DNA from: Eubacterium sp. | Lineage (GTDB): Bacteria; Bacillota; Clostridia; Lachnospirales; Lachnospiraceae | Direction: 5' to 3' | Assembly (NCBI GenBank): GCA_017619835.1 | Contig: JAFZRN010000039.1 | Coordinates: forward strand, 1 to 64,000 | Length of the DNA: 64,000 bases | Shown: positions 30,601 through 40,300 of the stretch, one piece after another | Numbering within the stretch: position 1 is the stretch's first letter | Layout of the letters: the number at the start of each line of letters is the position of its first letter | Notes under the pieces: generated by a model | Databases searched by the model: none | Told to the model about the DNA's origin: nothing | The model's input: the letters and a program-made list of their open reading frames with translations, nothing else | Program-made: the position numbers and the translations under genes

Positions 30601-30801
30601 ATGGGTAGAGGTAAAAAGGTTAAAGAATTAAGAGAAAAAATGGGTATGAATCGTCGGGAATTCAGTGAATATTTTGGAATTCCATATCGTACTGTACAGG
30701 ATTGGGAAGCAGATAAAAGAGAACTGCCGGAGTATGTTTTAGGATTGATGTGGTATAGGGCAGGAATTGAGAAGAAGGTGGATCTTACAGATGATCAGTA
30801 A
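30601..30801 (+). CDS. Small helix-turn-helix regulator
   Basis: 66 residues. KKVKELREKMGMNRREFSEYFGIPYRTVQDWEADKRELPEYVL is a Cro/C1-like HTH covering nearly the whole protein. Such short HTH proteins often act as autoregulators or antitoxin-like partners. The start is the first ATG after the promoter; no strong RBS is visible. An imperfect palindrome follows its stop codon. Confidence 0.82.
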   Translation: MGRGKKVKELREKMGMNRREFSEYFGIPYRTVQDWEADKRELPEYVLGLMWYRAGIEKKVDLTDDQ

Positions 30802-30802
30802 T

Positions 30803-30829
30803 CGTGAAGTCACAAATTGTGATATCACG
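30803..30829 (+). promoter_or_regulatory. Operator-like imperfect palindrome before the ORF6N gene
   Basis: CGTGAAGTCACAA-A-TTGTGATATCACG: 13-base arms with two mismatches. It matches the core of the perfect palindrome inside the downstream gene (31065-31095). Placed between the HTH stop and the ORF6N RBS, it could be a protein binding site or an mRNA hairpin. Confidence 0.55.
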
Positions 30830-30842
30830 AAAAGGGGTGTAT

Positions 30843-31760
30843 ATGATGGTGAATAATGATACTAATGAAATCGTTCCGATAAGTGTTAAACAAGAAGAAA
30901 TAGTAAATATGATTTATACTATTAGAGGAAAGCAAGTTATGCTTGATTTTGATCTAGCTGTTTTGTATGGATATGAAGTAAAGACGTTAAATCAACAAGT
31001 AAAAAGAAACATTAATCGTTTTCCAGAAGATTTTATGTTTCAGCTTTCAAAGGATGAAGTTGAAAACTTGAAGTCACAAATTGTGACTTCAAGTTGGGGC
31101 GGTCGAAGAAAACCTCCTTATGCCTTTACTGAACAAGGAATTTATATGCTGGCAACAGTCTTGAAAGGTGAAGTTGCTGAACAGCAGAGTATTTTTATTA
31201 TGCGTGCATTTCGAGAAATGCGTAGATTTATTTCCAACAATGCGTTACTATTTGAAAAGGTTAGCCATATAGAATTAAAACAGCTAGAGTATCAAAAAAA
31301 CACTGACGAGAGATTTGATAAAGTTTTTCAGTATATCGAAGATCATGCTGAGTCTGAACAAAAAGTTTTCTTCGATGGCCAAATCTATGATGCATTCAGT
31401 TTTATTGTTTCGCTTGTTCAAAAAGCAAAGACAGAGATTGTCCTTATAGATAGTTACGTAGATGTAAAGACGCTTGATATTCTTTCAAAGAAGAGACAGG
31501 GCGTAGATGTTATAATCATAACTTATGCAAATGCAAGACTATCCAATAATGATATTTCAAATTTTAATATGCAATATCCTAATCTTGTGGTAAAGAGATC
31601 TCAGGTTTTTCATGATAGATTTATTGTTATTGACAGTTCTGTGGTTTATCATGTTGGAGCATCAATAAAAGATGCCGGAAAAAAGTGTTTTGGGATATCC
31701 CAAATTGAAGAAAGAGAAATAACTCAAGGAATTATAAACAGAATTCAATCGATAGTTTAG
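30843..31760 (+). CDS. ORF6N domain protein with C-terminal PLD-like domain
   Basis: About 305 residues from ATG 30843 (AGGGGTG upstream; a GTG at 30804 would read through the palindrome). Residues ~20-110 are ORF6N: IYTIRGKQVMLDFDLAVLYG, NRFPEDFMFQLSKDE, PYAFTEQGIYMLATVLK. The C-terminal ~130 residues (KTEIVLIDSYVDVKTL, VFHDRFIVIDSSVVYHVGASIKDAG) are phospholipase-D-like with a lone H-x-R-x4-D in place of H-x-K-x4-D, so nuclease activity is doubtful. ORF6N proteins come from phage and mobile DNA and are presumed regulators. Forms a pair with the HTH gene 41 bases upstream. Confidence 0.82.
   Translation: MMVNNDTNEIVPISVKQEEIVNMIYTIRGKQVMLDFDLAVLYGYEVKTLNQQVKRNINRFPEDFMFQLSKDEVENLKSQIVTSSWGGRRKPPYAFTEQGIYMLATVLKGEVAEQQSIFIMRAFREMRRFISNNALLFEKVSHIELKQLEYQKNTDERFDKVFQYIEDHAESEQKVFFDGQIYDAFSFIVSLVQKAKTEIVLIDSYVDVKTLDILSKKRQGVDVIIITYANARLSNNDISNFNMQYPNLVVKRSQVFHDRFIVIDSSVVYHVGASIKDAGKKCFGISQIEEREITQGIINRIQSIV
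31065..31095. repeat. Perfect 15-bp inverted repeat inside the ORF6N gene
   Basis: The arm AACTTGAAGTCACAA (31065-31079), one base, and TTGTGACTTCAAGTT (31081-31095) are exact inverted copies. They encode the segment around N-L-K-S-Q-I-V-T-S-S. The core AAGTCACAAATTGTGA is shared with the palindrome at 30803-30829. A 31-base perfect palindrome in coding sequence is unlikely by chance and suggests an autoregulatory site. Confidence 0.85.
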
Positions 31761-31777
31761 GAAATGACTAGGAACGT

Positions 31778-32182
31778 ATGAAAAAGATACTTGGATACAT
31801 CATAATAATAGCGACGGTTTTGATCGCAATCACAGGTACTATTTTTGTGAGTATGAAAACCGGCTCTGGCATGCTTGCAACCATGGCTCTCACTGCAGGG
31901 CTTTCAGATGCTGCTATCGGCTATTGGATTTCAAATCACATTACAGGGTTTAAGAAGGAAGGCTTCGAAAAGAAGGTCCCGATGATCTTAAGCCTCGCCT
32001 TTGCACTGGTAACGTTTTTGCTAGGACTGCTGAGTCTTCAGATCCATAGCGGCGAACTACTGGGGCATTTGGGTGCGTTGGTTCTGTGGAGCGGCCTTAC
32101 GATCCCGTTTCTTATTTCATTTGTTGTAGAATTAATTATATATTTTGTTATGAAAAAACTTATTAGAAAAGATGATGAATAA
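31778..32182 (+). CDS. Hypothetical four-helix membrane protein
   Basis: 134 residues. Hydrophobic helices at ~5-25, ~33-52, ~68-90 and ~103-125; short positively charged C terminus (KKLIRKDDE). No motif recognised. It overlaps the next gene by up to 11 bases, so the two are coupled. Confidence 0.7.
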   Translation: MKKILGYIIIIATVLIAITGTIFVSMKTGSGMLATMALTAGLSDAAIGYWISNHITGFKKEGFEKKVPMILSLAFALVTFLLGLLSLQIHSGELLGHLGALVLWSGLTIPFLISFVVELIIYFVMKKLIRKDDE

Positions 32183-32840
32183 AGAAAGTATATTAGCAAA
32201 GTGTCCCACTGACATTCATAAAGCATTTCTTGAATATGCAATCGGTTTCTTTGAGGAAAAATCCTGCAAGGCATTGCTGAAGGGCTCCATATGTAAAGGG
32301 ACCGCGCACAGGTTTTCCGATATAGATCTTGTGCTGAAAAGGATGGATAAGGAAACTGCGGATTCATTTATCTACGGCTTCGGCGATGTTGCTCTTATCA
32401 GCAGGACCGAGAGACCGGCAGGCATTATCATAGTGATCTACACTAATGGCCTGAGTCTCGATCTTGATTTCAGAGATAAGATCACTCGTGAAGAATTCGA
32501 GAATTCCGATATTATTGGAAATGAATTCGAAAGCGAAGATATAGGTGAAGAACTATCCCGATGCGAAAACATCCTAGAGTCGGAAAAAACAGATGAATGG
32601 GAAAGTATGAAGAGGCTCTTTCACCGCTCTCTTATAAAGTGGCTTGGGGGTAAGACAGAGTCCGGATACAGCATTCTCAAAGAGATAACAGATTTCATGA
32701 AAAACGAGAAGATAGATATCCCCGATTTTTCCGGAGACTATAAGCATGATTTCAGAGTGACCTTAGAATCATATAATGCAGTCTCTCAGCTTGAACAAAA
32801 GTATTACAGCGTGATCGAGAATCTATACGCACTTCTCTAA
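32172..32840 (+). CDS. Nucleotidyltransferase-fold protein
   Basis: 222 residues. LLKGSICKGTAHRFSDIDLVLK contains the G-S...D-x-D active-site pattern of the pol-beta/nucleotidyltransferase superfamily, and LSLDLDF provides the third acidic strand. The helical C-terminal half (KRLFHRSLIKWLGGKTESGYS) resembles that of aminoglycoside or lincosamide nucleotidyltransferases. The target could be an antibiotic, protein or tRNA. Start is ATG 32172 or the adjacent 32175. Confidence 0.75.
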   Translation: MMNKESILAKCPTDIHKAFLEYAIGFFEEKSCKALLKGSICKGTAHRFSDIDLVLKRMDKETADSFIYGFGDVALISRTERPAGIIIVIYTNGLSLDLDFRDKITREEFENSDIIGNEFESEDIGEELSRCENILESEKTDEWESMKRLFHRSLIKWLGGKTESGYSILKEITDFMKNEKIDIPDFSGDYKHDFRVTLESYNAVSQLEQKYYSVIENLYALL

Positions 32841-32948
32841 AACGGAGAAATAGACCTGTTTATTTTTCTATAGAATTAATGTATAAATATATTAGATTAT
32901 GATATATTAATTCTGTTTTTGGTTATCATATACAGGGTGGAGAATAAA

Positions 32949-33302
32949 ATGGCTAATCAACTTTTCGTAGACTTATATGGCTGCGATGAAATTCTACTTA
33001 ATAGTGAAAAAGATATATGTGAGATTGCAAGAAAAGTGGTTTCAGATATAGGTGCGGAGATCGTGGAAGAATGTGTCCACACTTTCGAGCCTATCGGAAT
33101 CACTTATTTTGCTGTTATTACGACCTCACATTTTTCTATACATACCTGGCCGGAATATGGTTATGCGGCGGTGGATGTTTTCTCATGTGGTGAGGCGGTT
33201 GCCGACAGGATAGCCGATTCACTGAAGGAGACATTTAAAGCAACAGAGATCAATGTTGGCAGGTGTGAACGAGTAATAGGAAGGACACCGGAAAGGTCAT
33301 AG
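32949..33302 (+). CDS. speD: S-adenosylmethionine decarboxylase proenzyme (SpeD, class 1b)
   Basis: 117 residues from ATG 32949 (GGTGGAG upstream). TTSHFSIHTWPEYGYAAVDVFSCG carries the self-cleavage Ser-His that yields the pyruvoyl group and the catalytic Cys. Length matches the short bacterial/archaeal homodimer type. The residue before the cleavage Ser is Thr rather than the usual Glu. It makes decarboxylated SAM, the aminopropyl donor for the aminopropyltransferase encoded at 34883. First gene of a four-gene cluster; the 108-base upstream gap is AT-rich and holds a 9-bp inverted repeat (32872-32914). Confidence 0.93.
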   Translation: MANQLFVDLYGCDEILLNSEKDICEIARKVVSDIGAEIVEECVHTFEPIGITYFAVITTSHFSIHTWPEYGYAAVDVFSCGEAVADRIADSLKETFKATEINVGRCERVIGRTPERS

Positions 33303-33307
33303 GGGAA

Positions 33308-34432
33308 ATGGCACATAAAGAGTATTTTATTAATGAAAGAATCAAAGCCGACGGTGATTACTATCTGGTGATCGGCAGGATCACATTTCTGAATCTAGCA
33401 GATGGTAAATCCTGGGATGAGTACAGGCTGAGGGCGGAAAACTTCAATAATGCCGAGAGGTGGCTTTCAGTCGATAATGCCTATAATGAATATTCGCTTT
33501 CGAAGATCAATCCTACGGCAAGTACCCTTGGATATCACATCGTGGATCAGGGAAGAGCCAGGGTTACCTCGGTAATGGGTGACGTAGGTGATGTCGTTGT
33601 AGGCGATGAGGTTACCTTTGAGGAATATGAGGATCGTGAAGAAGAGAAGATCGTCTCGATAGAACATTGGGAAGATGAAACGGAGTATTCTTCGGGATAT
33701 TATCTGGATCCATGGGAATTCGGCAAAGACGGAGAAGTCACTCAAAGAATATCATCCGGTGGCGGCGGCATGTTCGCCAAGGTAATGATGGTCATTTTAA
33801 TAATGGCGGGGCTTGGTTCCGGATATTTAGGAGATTTATTCGATACTATTTCGGTCGGTTCAAAAAAGATAAGCACATATGTGAAGAAATCTACGCTTTA
33901 TGAATATACTACTTCGATAACCGGTGAAGAAAAGCAAAGTGCAGATGTGTATGAGTATCTGAGCGGCTCGTCCCTGCTTCAGAATTATTCGGAAGAAGAA
34001 GCTCTGATGATGGTGGCTCATGATATCATCGATGGAATAAACGGAAACTCCGAATCAATTCAGCAGAATGATGAGAAGGATGATAAGACAGTAGCCATTC
34101 TGACCAAGAAGGAGTACTGCATTATTTATCGGAGTGAGGATGATAAGATACTTGTTCAGGTATCATCAAGAAAATATGCTTATACTACGGATAAGGAACC
34201 GTATCGTTCAAGGAATAGGACGCGGCGATATTACAGAAGGTTCTATCGTTCGAGGGGATATTATAATGACGAATCGTCGTTCTCGAGATCCCGTTCGGCT
34301 TATACGGATTACTCGGACGATCCATTAGATTATAATTCAAGTAATGAGTTGAATACTTATTCAGACAGTGTAAGACAAAGCAGCATAGGTTCACGAAGCT
34401 CTGACGGCGGCGGACTCAGCAGTGGTAAATAG
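33308..34432 (+). CDS. DUF4178 domain-containing membrane protein
   Basis: 374 residues. The N-terminal ~140 residues form a beta-rich domain (YYLVIGRITFLNLADGKSWDEYRL; E-H-W-E-D-E-T-E-Y-S-S-G-Y-Y-L) fitting DUF4178. One membrane helix at ~157-175 (AKVMMVILIMAGLGSGYLG) follows. The C-terminal half ends in a basic Arg/Tyr/Ser-rich tail (RTRRYYRRFYRSRGYY). It is located 5 bases after speD. DUF4178 recurs with DUF350 and polyamine genes; its biochemical role is unknown. The basic tail might contact anionic lipid or nucleic acid (inference). Confidence 0.75.
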   Translation: MAHKEYFINERIKADGDYYLVIGRITFLNLADGKSWDEYRLRAENFNNAERWLSVDNAYNEYSLSKINPTASTLGYHIVDQGRARVTSVMGDVGDVVVGDEVTFEEYEDREEEKIVSIEHWEDETEYSSGYYLDPWEFGKDGEVTQRISSGGGGMFAKVMMVILIMAGLGSGYLGDLFDTISVGSKKISTYVKKSTLYEYTTSITGEEKQSADVYEYLSGSSLLQNYSEEEALMMVAHDIIDGINGNSESIQQNDEKDDKTVAILTKKEYCIIYRSEDDKILVQVSSRKYAYTTDKEPYRSRNRTRRYYRRFYRSRGYYNDESSFSRSRSAYTDYSDDPLDYNSSNELNTYSDSVRQSSIGSRSSDGGGLSSGK

Positions 34433-34444
34433 GAGGGTATAGAA

Positions 34445-34882
34445 ATGAGTATGTTTTTAAGTGAATTAGTAAGTGTAGCAATATATTCGGTATTGGGAAT
34501 AATCCTTATGCTTTTAGGTAGTTTCATCATAGATCTTGCGATTCCCTGTTCATTTCCGGAGGAGATCAAGAAGGGCAATAAAGCAATCGGATGGATCTCA
34601 GCCGGTGCTTATATAGCTATCGGTCTTATAATCAGAGTTGCAATAGCTTCCGGCGAAGTAGCAGAAGCTGTTGAGGCAACCCTTTTATCAGGAATTCTGA
34701 GCACTGTTTTCTACTATGCTATCGGAGTTGTATTCCTTGTGATAGGATACCTTGTTCTTAAGTTCCTGAACAAAAAGTACGATCTTAATGCTGAGGTTGG
34801 AAATGGAAATGCTGCCGCAGGTATCATGGTATTCGGCATATTCGTAGGATTAGGTTTAGTTATAAGCGGAGTTATAGCATAA
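34445..34882 (+). CDS. DUF350 family four-helix membrane protein
   Basis: 145 residues with four membrane helices in two repeats: AIYSVLGIILMLLGSFIIDLAIP..., then EEIKKGNKAIGWISAGAYIAIGLIIR, and in the second half VFYYAIGVVFLVIGYLVL...NGNAAAGIMVFGIFVGLGL. The conserved G-N-x-A-x-G/A in each repeat is the DUF350 hallmark. It sits between DUF4178 and the aminopropyltransferase, and its stop abuts the next ATG. Possibly a transporter or channel for a polyamine product (inference). Confidence 0.85.
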   Translation: MSMFLSELVSVAIYSVLGIILMLLGSFIIDLAIPCSFPEEIKKGNKAIGWISAGAYIAIGLIIRVAIASGEVAEAVEATLLSGILSTVFYYAIGVVFLVIGYLVLKFLNKKYDLNAEVGNGNAAAGIMVFGIFVGLGLVISGVIA

Positions 34883-36412
34883 ATGAAAAAATACAGATTG
34901 TTACTGCTTACCACGCTGATAATCTCAGGCTGTTCGATGGTCTACGAGCTTATTATCAGTGCGGTAAGTTCGTATCTTGTAGGTGACAGTACACTACATT
35001 ATTCTATAACTATAGGACTATATATGTTTGCTATGGGCGTTGGCTCATATCTTTCAAAGTTTATAAAGAAAGATCTGTTTAACTGGTTCGCAAATATCGA
35101 GATTGGAGTGGGCGTGATAGGTGGACTCAGCTCGCTCCTCCTTTTTTTAGCAAACCTTTATCTCGAGTCATATGAGATAGTAATGTATGTAGAGATAATC
35201 CTGATAGGTACGATAGTAGGTGCAGAGATCCCGGTACTTACAAGGATCATTGAAGAAGATAATAAGGATCTTCGTATAACTTTATCCAGTCTCTTCAGCT
35301 TTGACTATATCGGCGGACTTATCGGCTCGGTAGCATTTCCGCTGCTGCTAATGCCAAAGCTCGGTTTCTTTGCGACGTCATTTATGGCGGGAACATTTAA
35401 TCTGATATGTGCAACCCTTATAGTCTATAAATATCAGAGCAGGATACGCGGCGCGAAGTATTATAAGGTGATCACGCCCGTTCTTATGGTCACAATGATA
35501 GCCGGAATGATCGTTTCGGAGAATATCGGACACTTCATAGAAAACGGACTTTACAGAGATACAGTCATAATGTCCGAGCAGACGCCTTACCAGAATATAG
35601 TTGTCACAAGACATAAAGATGACGTCAGACTCTATATAGACGGAAATGTGCAGTTTTCGTCTATGGATGAATACAGATATCATGAGGCACTCGTGCATAT
35701 ACCGATGAGCGTTACCGATGACAGATCGGAGGTCCTCATCCTCGGCGGCGGTGACGGAATGGCAGCAAGAGAGCTGCTCAAGTATCCTGAGACCAATATA
35801 ACCATGGTCGATCTGGATAGCGAGATGACCAGGATATGCAGTGAGAATAAGATAATAGCCGGGCTTAATCAGGGTGCTCTTGATTCAGACAGATTAACGA
35901 TCATAAATACGGATGCATATGAGTATCTTGAGAAATGCGATAAGAAATACGGAGTTGTGATAGTTGACCTGCCCGATCCGAATAACGAGGCACTGGCAAA
36001 GCTTTACTCCAATGTTTTCTATCGTATGTGTGGAAATGTTTTGGAAAGCGGTGGTGTTCTGAATGTGCAGTCCACCAGTCCGTATTATGCTACGAAGTCA
36101 TTTTGGAGCGTAACAAAAACTCTCGAAAGCGAAGGATTCAGCGTTGCGCCATATCATCTTCAGGTGCCGGCATTTGGTGACTGGGGCTTTAATATGGCGG
36201 TAAAAGATGAAAATGATCTGGTAACGGATCCGTCCAAGATACAGATAGATCCGTCTATAGAAACTAAGTTTCTGACAGAGGAAAATGTGGCTATGCTCTT
36301 TAAGTTCGGTAAGGACGAGATGCCGGCTGAAGGCGAAATGATTGAGGTCAATCAGCTTACAAAGCCAGTAATGATCCAGTATTATAATGAGGCTGTTAGA
36401 AACTGGGAATGA
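34883..36412 (+). CDS. Membrane-anchored polyamine aminopropyltransferase (SpeE-type)
   Basis: 509 residues. About 200 N-terminal residues form six to seven membrane helices (YRLLLLTTLIISGCSMVYELIIS, GLYMFAMGVGSYLS...). The cytosolic spermidine synthase domain follows: QTPYQNIVVTRHKDDVRLYIDGNVQFSSMDEYRYHE, LILGGGDGMAARELLKYP, MVDLD and VIVDLPDPNNEALAKLYS. These bind decarboxylated SAM and the amine. Membrane-fused SpeE proteins often sit beside DUF350. Together with SpeD this provides aminopropylation at the membrane; the acceptor is unknown. Confidence 0.9.
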   Translation: MKKYRLLLLTTLIISGCSMVYELIISAVSSYLVGDSTLHYSITIGLYMFAMGVGSYLSKFIKKDLFNWFANIEIGVGVIGGLSSLLLFLANLYLESYEIVMYVEIILIGTIVGAEIPVLTRIIEEDNKDLRITLSSLFSFDYIGGLIGSVAFPLLLMPKLGFFATSFMAGTFNLICATLIVYKYQSRIRGAKYYKVITPVLMVTMIAGMIVSENIGHFIENGLYRDTVIMSEQTPYQNIVVTRHKDDVRLYIDGNVQFSSMDEYRYHEALVHIPMSVTDDRSEVLILGGGDGMAARELLKYPETNITMVDLDSEMTRICSENKIIAGLNQGALDSDRLTIINTDAYEYLEKCDKKYGVVIVDLPDPNNEALAKLYSNVFYRMCGNVLESGGVLNVQSTSPYYATKSFWSVTKTLESEGFSVAPYHLQVPAFGDWGFNMAVKDENDLVTDPSKIQIDPSIETKFLTEENVAMLFKFGKDEMPAEGEMIEVNQLTKPVMIQYYNEAVRNWE

Positions 36413-36429
36413 TGATATAATAAAGGACG

Positions 36430-36756
36430 ATGAGTATGAATTTGGATAGTATTTCACAGGAACTTGACAGATTATATGAATTTGAAATAAGCGAATATAT
36501 AGCCAGATGTGATGAATTAAAAAAATCCGGTTATAAGATTTATCGTAACGACAAAGGTTTACATAAAGTTGCTTTGGGCGGACAGCGCAGCACCTCTCAG
36601 TCAGGTCAAACAGAGCAGTATGTAAATGAAAGAAATGAAGTAAAGAAAGAAAACATATTTGTAAGAGCCAAGAACAGGATCAAGCGAGGCGTCAGAAACA
36701 TCAGATCCTTCATTGGATTCATTAAATACCTGCATAGGATTTATAAGAATAGATGA
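36430..36756 (+). CDS. Small hypothetical basic protein
   Basis: 108 residues (start ATG 36430, or ATG 36436, better spaced from AAGGA). N-terminal coiled-coil-like helix (ISQELDRLYEFEISEYIARCDELKKSGY), a short disordered Gln/Ser/Thr stretch, and a strongly basic C terminus (RAKNRIKRGVRNIRSFIGFIKYLHRIYKNR). Placed 17 bases after the SpeE-like gene, so possibly a fifth member of that cluster. No family recognised. Confidence 0.65.
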   Translation: MSMNLDSISQELDRLYEFEISEYIARCDELKKSGYKIYRNDKGLHKVALGGQRSTSQSGQTEQYVNERNEVKKENIFVRAKNRIKRGVRNIRSFIGFIKYLHRIYKNR

Positions 36757-36803
36757 TCGAAAGATAGTGTATTCGTAAGTTAAGAAAAAAGGAGACATTG
36801 TCA

Positions 36804-37337
36804 GTGAGCAATATATTGGTATTATCCGGAAGTCCTAGGAAGAACGGGAATACAGAAAAGCTGGTGGAGTCATTTGTAAAAGGCGCCGAGAAAAATCATA
36901 CCGTTGAAGTGGTGTCCGTCTCGGATTATAAGGTTAATCCGTGTGTGGGATGTAATTCATGTTTTACCAGAGAAAACAATGAATGCTTTCAGCAAGACGA
37001 CATGACTGTAATATATGATAAGCTGAGTAAAGCAGATGTAGTTATCATTGCTTCTCCGGTATATTTCTATGGGATCAGCGCTCAGCTTAAAGCAATCGTT
37101 GACAGACTCCATACTCCGATGAGAAATAAATTCCACATTAAGAAGCTTGGACTTATTCTTGTAGGAGCGGCAGAACTGCCCGATCTGTTTGACTCGATTA
37201 TTACTCAATACAACCTGACCCTGAGATTCTTTGATTTAGAAGATGCAGGAACAGTACTTGTCAGAGGCGCAAAAAATATAGGCGATGTAAAGGAAAATGA
37301 TTTGGAAATAGCATATGCTTTAGGAGAAGCTATATAA
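36804..37337 (+). CDS. Flavodoxin-family NAD(P)H-dependent oxidoreductase
   Basis: About 177 residues from GTG 36804 (AGGAGA 9 bases upstream; TTG 36798 is too close). LSGSPRKNGNTEKLVESF is the FMN phosphate loop, CVGCNSCFTRENNECFQQDDM the family's Cys motif, and SPVYFYGISAQLKAIVDRLH the flavin-isoalloxazine segment. Likely an FMN-dependent quinone or azo reductase. The linker to the following helicase gene is 20 bases. Confidence 0.88.
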   Translation: MSNILVLSGSPRKNGNTEKLVESFVKGAEKNHTVEVVSVSDYKVNPCVGCNSCFTRENNECFQQDDMTVIYDKLSKADVVIIASPVYFYGISAQLKAIVDRLHTPMRNKFHIKKLGLILVGAAELPDLFDSIITQYNLTLRFFDLEDAGTVLVRGAKNIGDVKENDLEIAYALGEAI

Positions 37338-37357
37338 GGTAAAGCAATGGGGGTAAG

Positions 37358-40300
37358 ATGAATAATCATATTGAACAAATCAGATCTGGTGCAGAAACTG
37401 CATTTATAGATTCATCAATTAAATCTAATCTTGCATATAAACCGACTTTTATTTCAAATGACCATACAAATGGTGTGAAGGTAATGACTACAATAGAGGA
37501 TGAACTTAGAAAGTGTGAATCCTTTGTTTTTAGTGTTGCCTTTATTACTCTTGGTGGAATTACGCCTTTATTACAAACCCTTCAAGAACTTGAAAAAAGA
37601 GGTGTGCCCGGAAAAGTTTTAACGACTGATTACAATATGTTTACAGATCCCAAGGCGTTAGACAAATTGGCTGAATTATCGAATATAGAACTTCGTATGT
37701 ATAGAGAGGAAGCATTACTTCATCCAATGAATGAAACAGCTGATGAAGAGAATCCATCTGTAGATACGGAAAATATAGGTTTTCATACAAAGGGATATAT
37801 ATTCAAAAATGATGGTACATTTACAATTCTAATAGGATCTTCAAATATGACACAGAAAGCTCTTTCTGTGAATAAAGAATGGAACACTAAAGTTGTTTCG
37901 ACTGCTGAAGGAGAGATATATCAGACAGTAGGTGATGCTTTTGAGAAGTTGTGGAATGATGAGAATCATACACAGAAGTATTCTGATTTTATTGATGAAT
38001 ACCGAACACGTTATGAGACTATTAAGAAGCAGAGAAAGATAGCATTAGAAGCGGCTAAAAAATCACCGGTTTCAATTATTCAATATACCTTGCAACCTAA
38101 TTCGATGCAGGTGGATTTTATTAGCAATCTCAGTAAGTTAGTTGATAATGGTGAAGATAAAGCTTTGCTTATCAGTGCAACCGGTACGGGTAAAACGTAT
38201 GCATCTGCATTTGGTCTTCGTGATGCGCTTAATAGAATCGGAGCTAATGAAAAAGTTCTTTTTCTTGTACATAGAGAGCAGATAGCAAAGCAGGCTATGA
38301 AGTCATACAAAATGGTATTTGGTAATTCAAGACGTTTTGGGCTTTTGTCCGGAAACAGTAAAAATACTGATGCGGATTTTCTCTTTGCCACAATGCAGAT
38401 GATGGCAAAAGATGAAGTGAGACAGCAGTTTGAAAAAGATCATTTTCAGACCATAATTATAGATGAAGCACATCGCACTGGTGCTGGTAGTTATCAAAAG
38501 ATTATGGAATACTTTAAGCCTATGTTTTGGTTGGGGATGACAGCATCTCCTGAAAGAACAGATGCTTTTGATGTATTTGCAGCGTTCAATCATAATATCG
38601 CACTTGAGATAAGACTTCAGCAAGCGATGGAAGAGGATCTTCTATGTCCATTCCATTATTTTGGAATTACAGATCTTGAGATAGAAGGTGAAGTGATTGA
38701 TGAGGAAACTGGTTTAAGGAATTTTAATAGATTGGTTTCCGATACGAGAGTAGATTATATCATAAAGCAGATAGAGTATTATGGTTATTCTGGAGATAGG
38801 GTCAAAGGACTTATTTTCTGTAGCTCAAGAAAAGAAGCCATAAAGCTTAGTGAAATATTTAACACGAGAGGCTATAAAACTACTGCGCTTACCGGAAGCG
38901 ATAGTCAGGAAGATAGGGAGAGAGCCATAGAACTCCTTACTAAAGATGGTGGAGAAGATTATCTTGATTATATATTCACAGTAGATATATTTAATGAGGG
39001 CGTTGATATTCCTGAGATTAATCAGGTTATCATGCTCCGCCCGACGGAGTCTCCAATTGTATTTGTACAGCAGCTTGGCCGAGGACTCAGAAATGCTGCT
39101 GACAAAGAGTTTGTAGTTATTCTTGATTTCATTGGAAATTATAAGAATAACTTTATGATTCCTATTGCACTTTCCGGCGACCGTACATATAACAAAGATA
39201 ATATTCGTCGTTATGTAGCTGAAGGTGAGAAAGTGATCCCCGGGGCATCAACAATTCATTTTGATGAGATATCCAGGAAAAGAATTTATGCTGCTATCGA
39301 TACAGCCAACTTCAGCGAACTCAAACTGATAAGAGAAAACTATAAGAATTTGAAGTACAAGCTTGGACGCATTCCCAGCCTTATGGATTTTGATAAGCAT
39401 GGCGAAATGGATGTACTTCGAATTTTCGATAACAATAATCTCGGATCATATTATAAGTTCTTGGTTAAGTACGAAAATGACTATAAAATTCGACTTACGG
39501 AAGATCAAGAAAAGGTTGTGGAATTCATTTCCAAAAAGCTAGCTAGTGGAAAGAGAATCCATGAACTTGAACTATTGGCAGGAATGCTTATGTATAATCA
39601 TTCTTTGATTAGCGGTTTAAAAGCAGATTTAAAGAATAAATACAATAAGGACTGCAGTGAAAAAGAGATTAATAGTGTTATAAACGTTATGACAAATGAA
39701 TTCCCTTCGGGTTCTGGGAAGAAGACATATGAAAAATGTGTATTTATTGAAAAAGAATCTGATGGTGATTATCAGTCTAGTCAAGCATATAAGTCAATGA
39801 TGGAGAATAAGGATTTCTATAATATCATCAAAGAGCTTGTTGAGTTTGGCAGATATAGATATGAAAGAGATTACAGTAAGAATTATAAGGATACAGAATT
39901 GGTGCTATACCAGAAGTATACTTATGAAGATGCATGCAGACTCCTCAATTGGGAGCACAATGAAGTGCCTTTGAATATCGGTGGATATAAATACGATAGG
40001 ACTACTAATACACTTCCTGTTTTTATCAATTATGATAAAGCGGATGATATTCAAGATACCATAAAATATGAAGATCATTTTATTTCAAGAGACTCACTGA
40101 TTGCTATATCAAAACAGAGTAGGACTGTTGAGTCGGAAGATGTTCAGAATTTCTTATATGCAAAAGAAAGAGGAATATCTGTCGAGCTTTTTGTGAGAAA
40201 AAATAAAGACGATAATGGATCAAAGGAATTTTATTATCTTGGTAGGATGACAGCAACAGGTTATAAAAAACCATTTATCATGCCTAATACAGATAAAACT

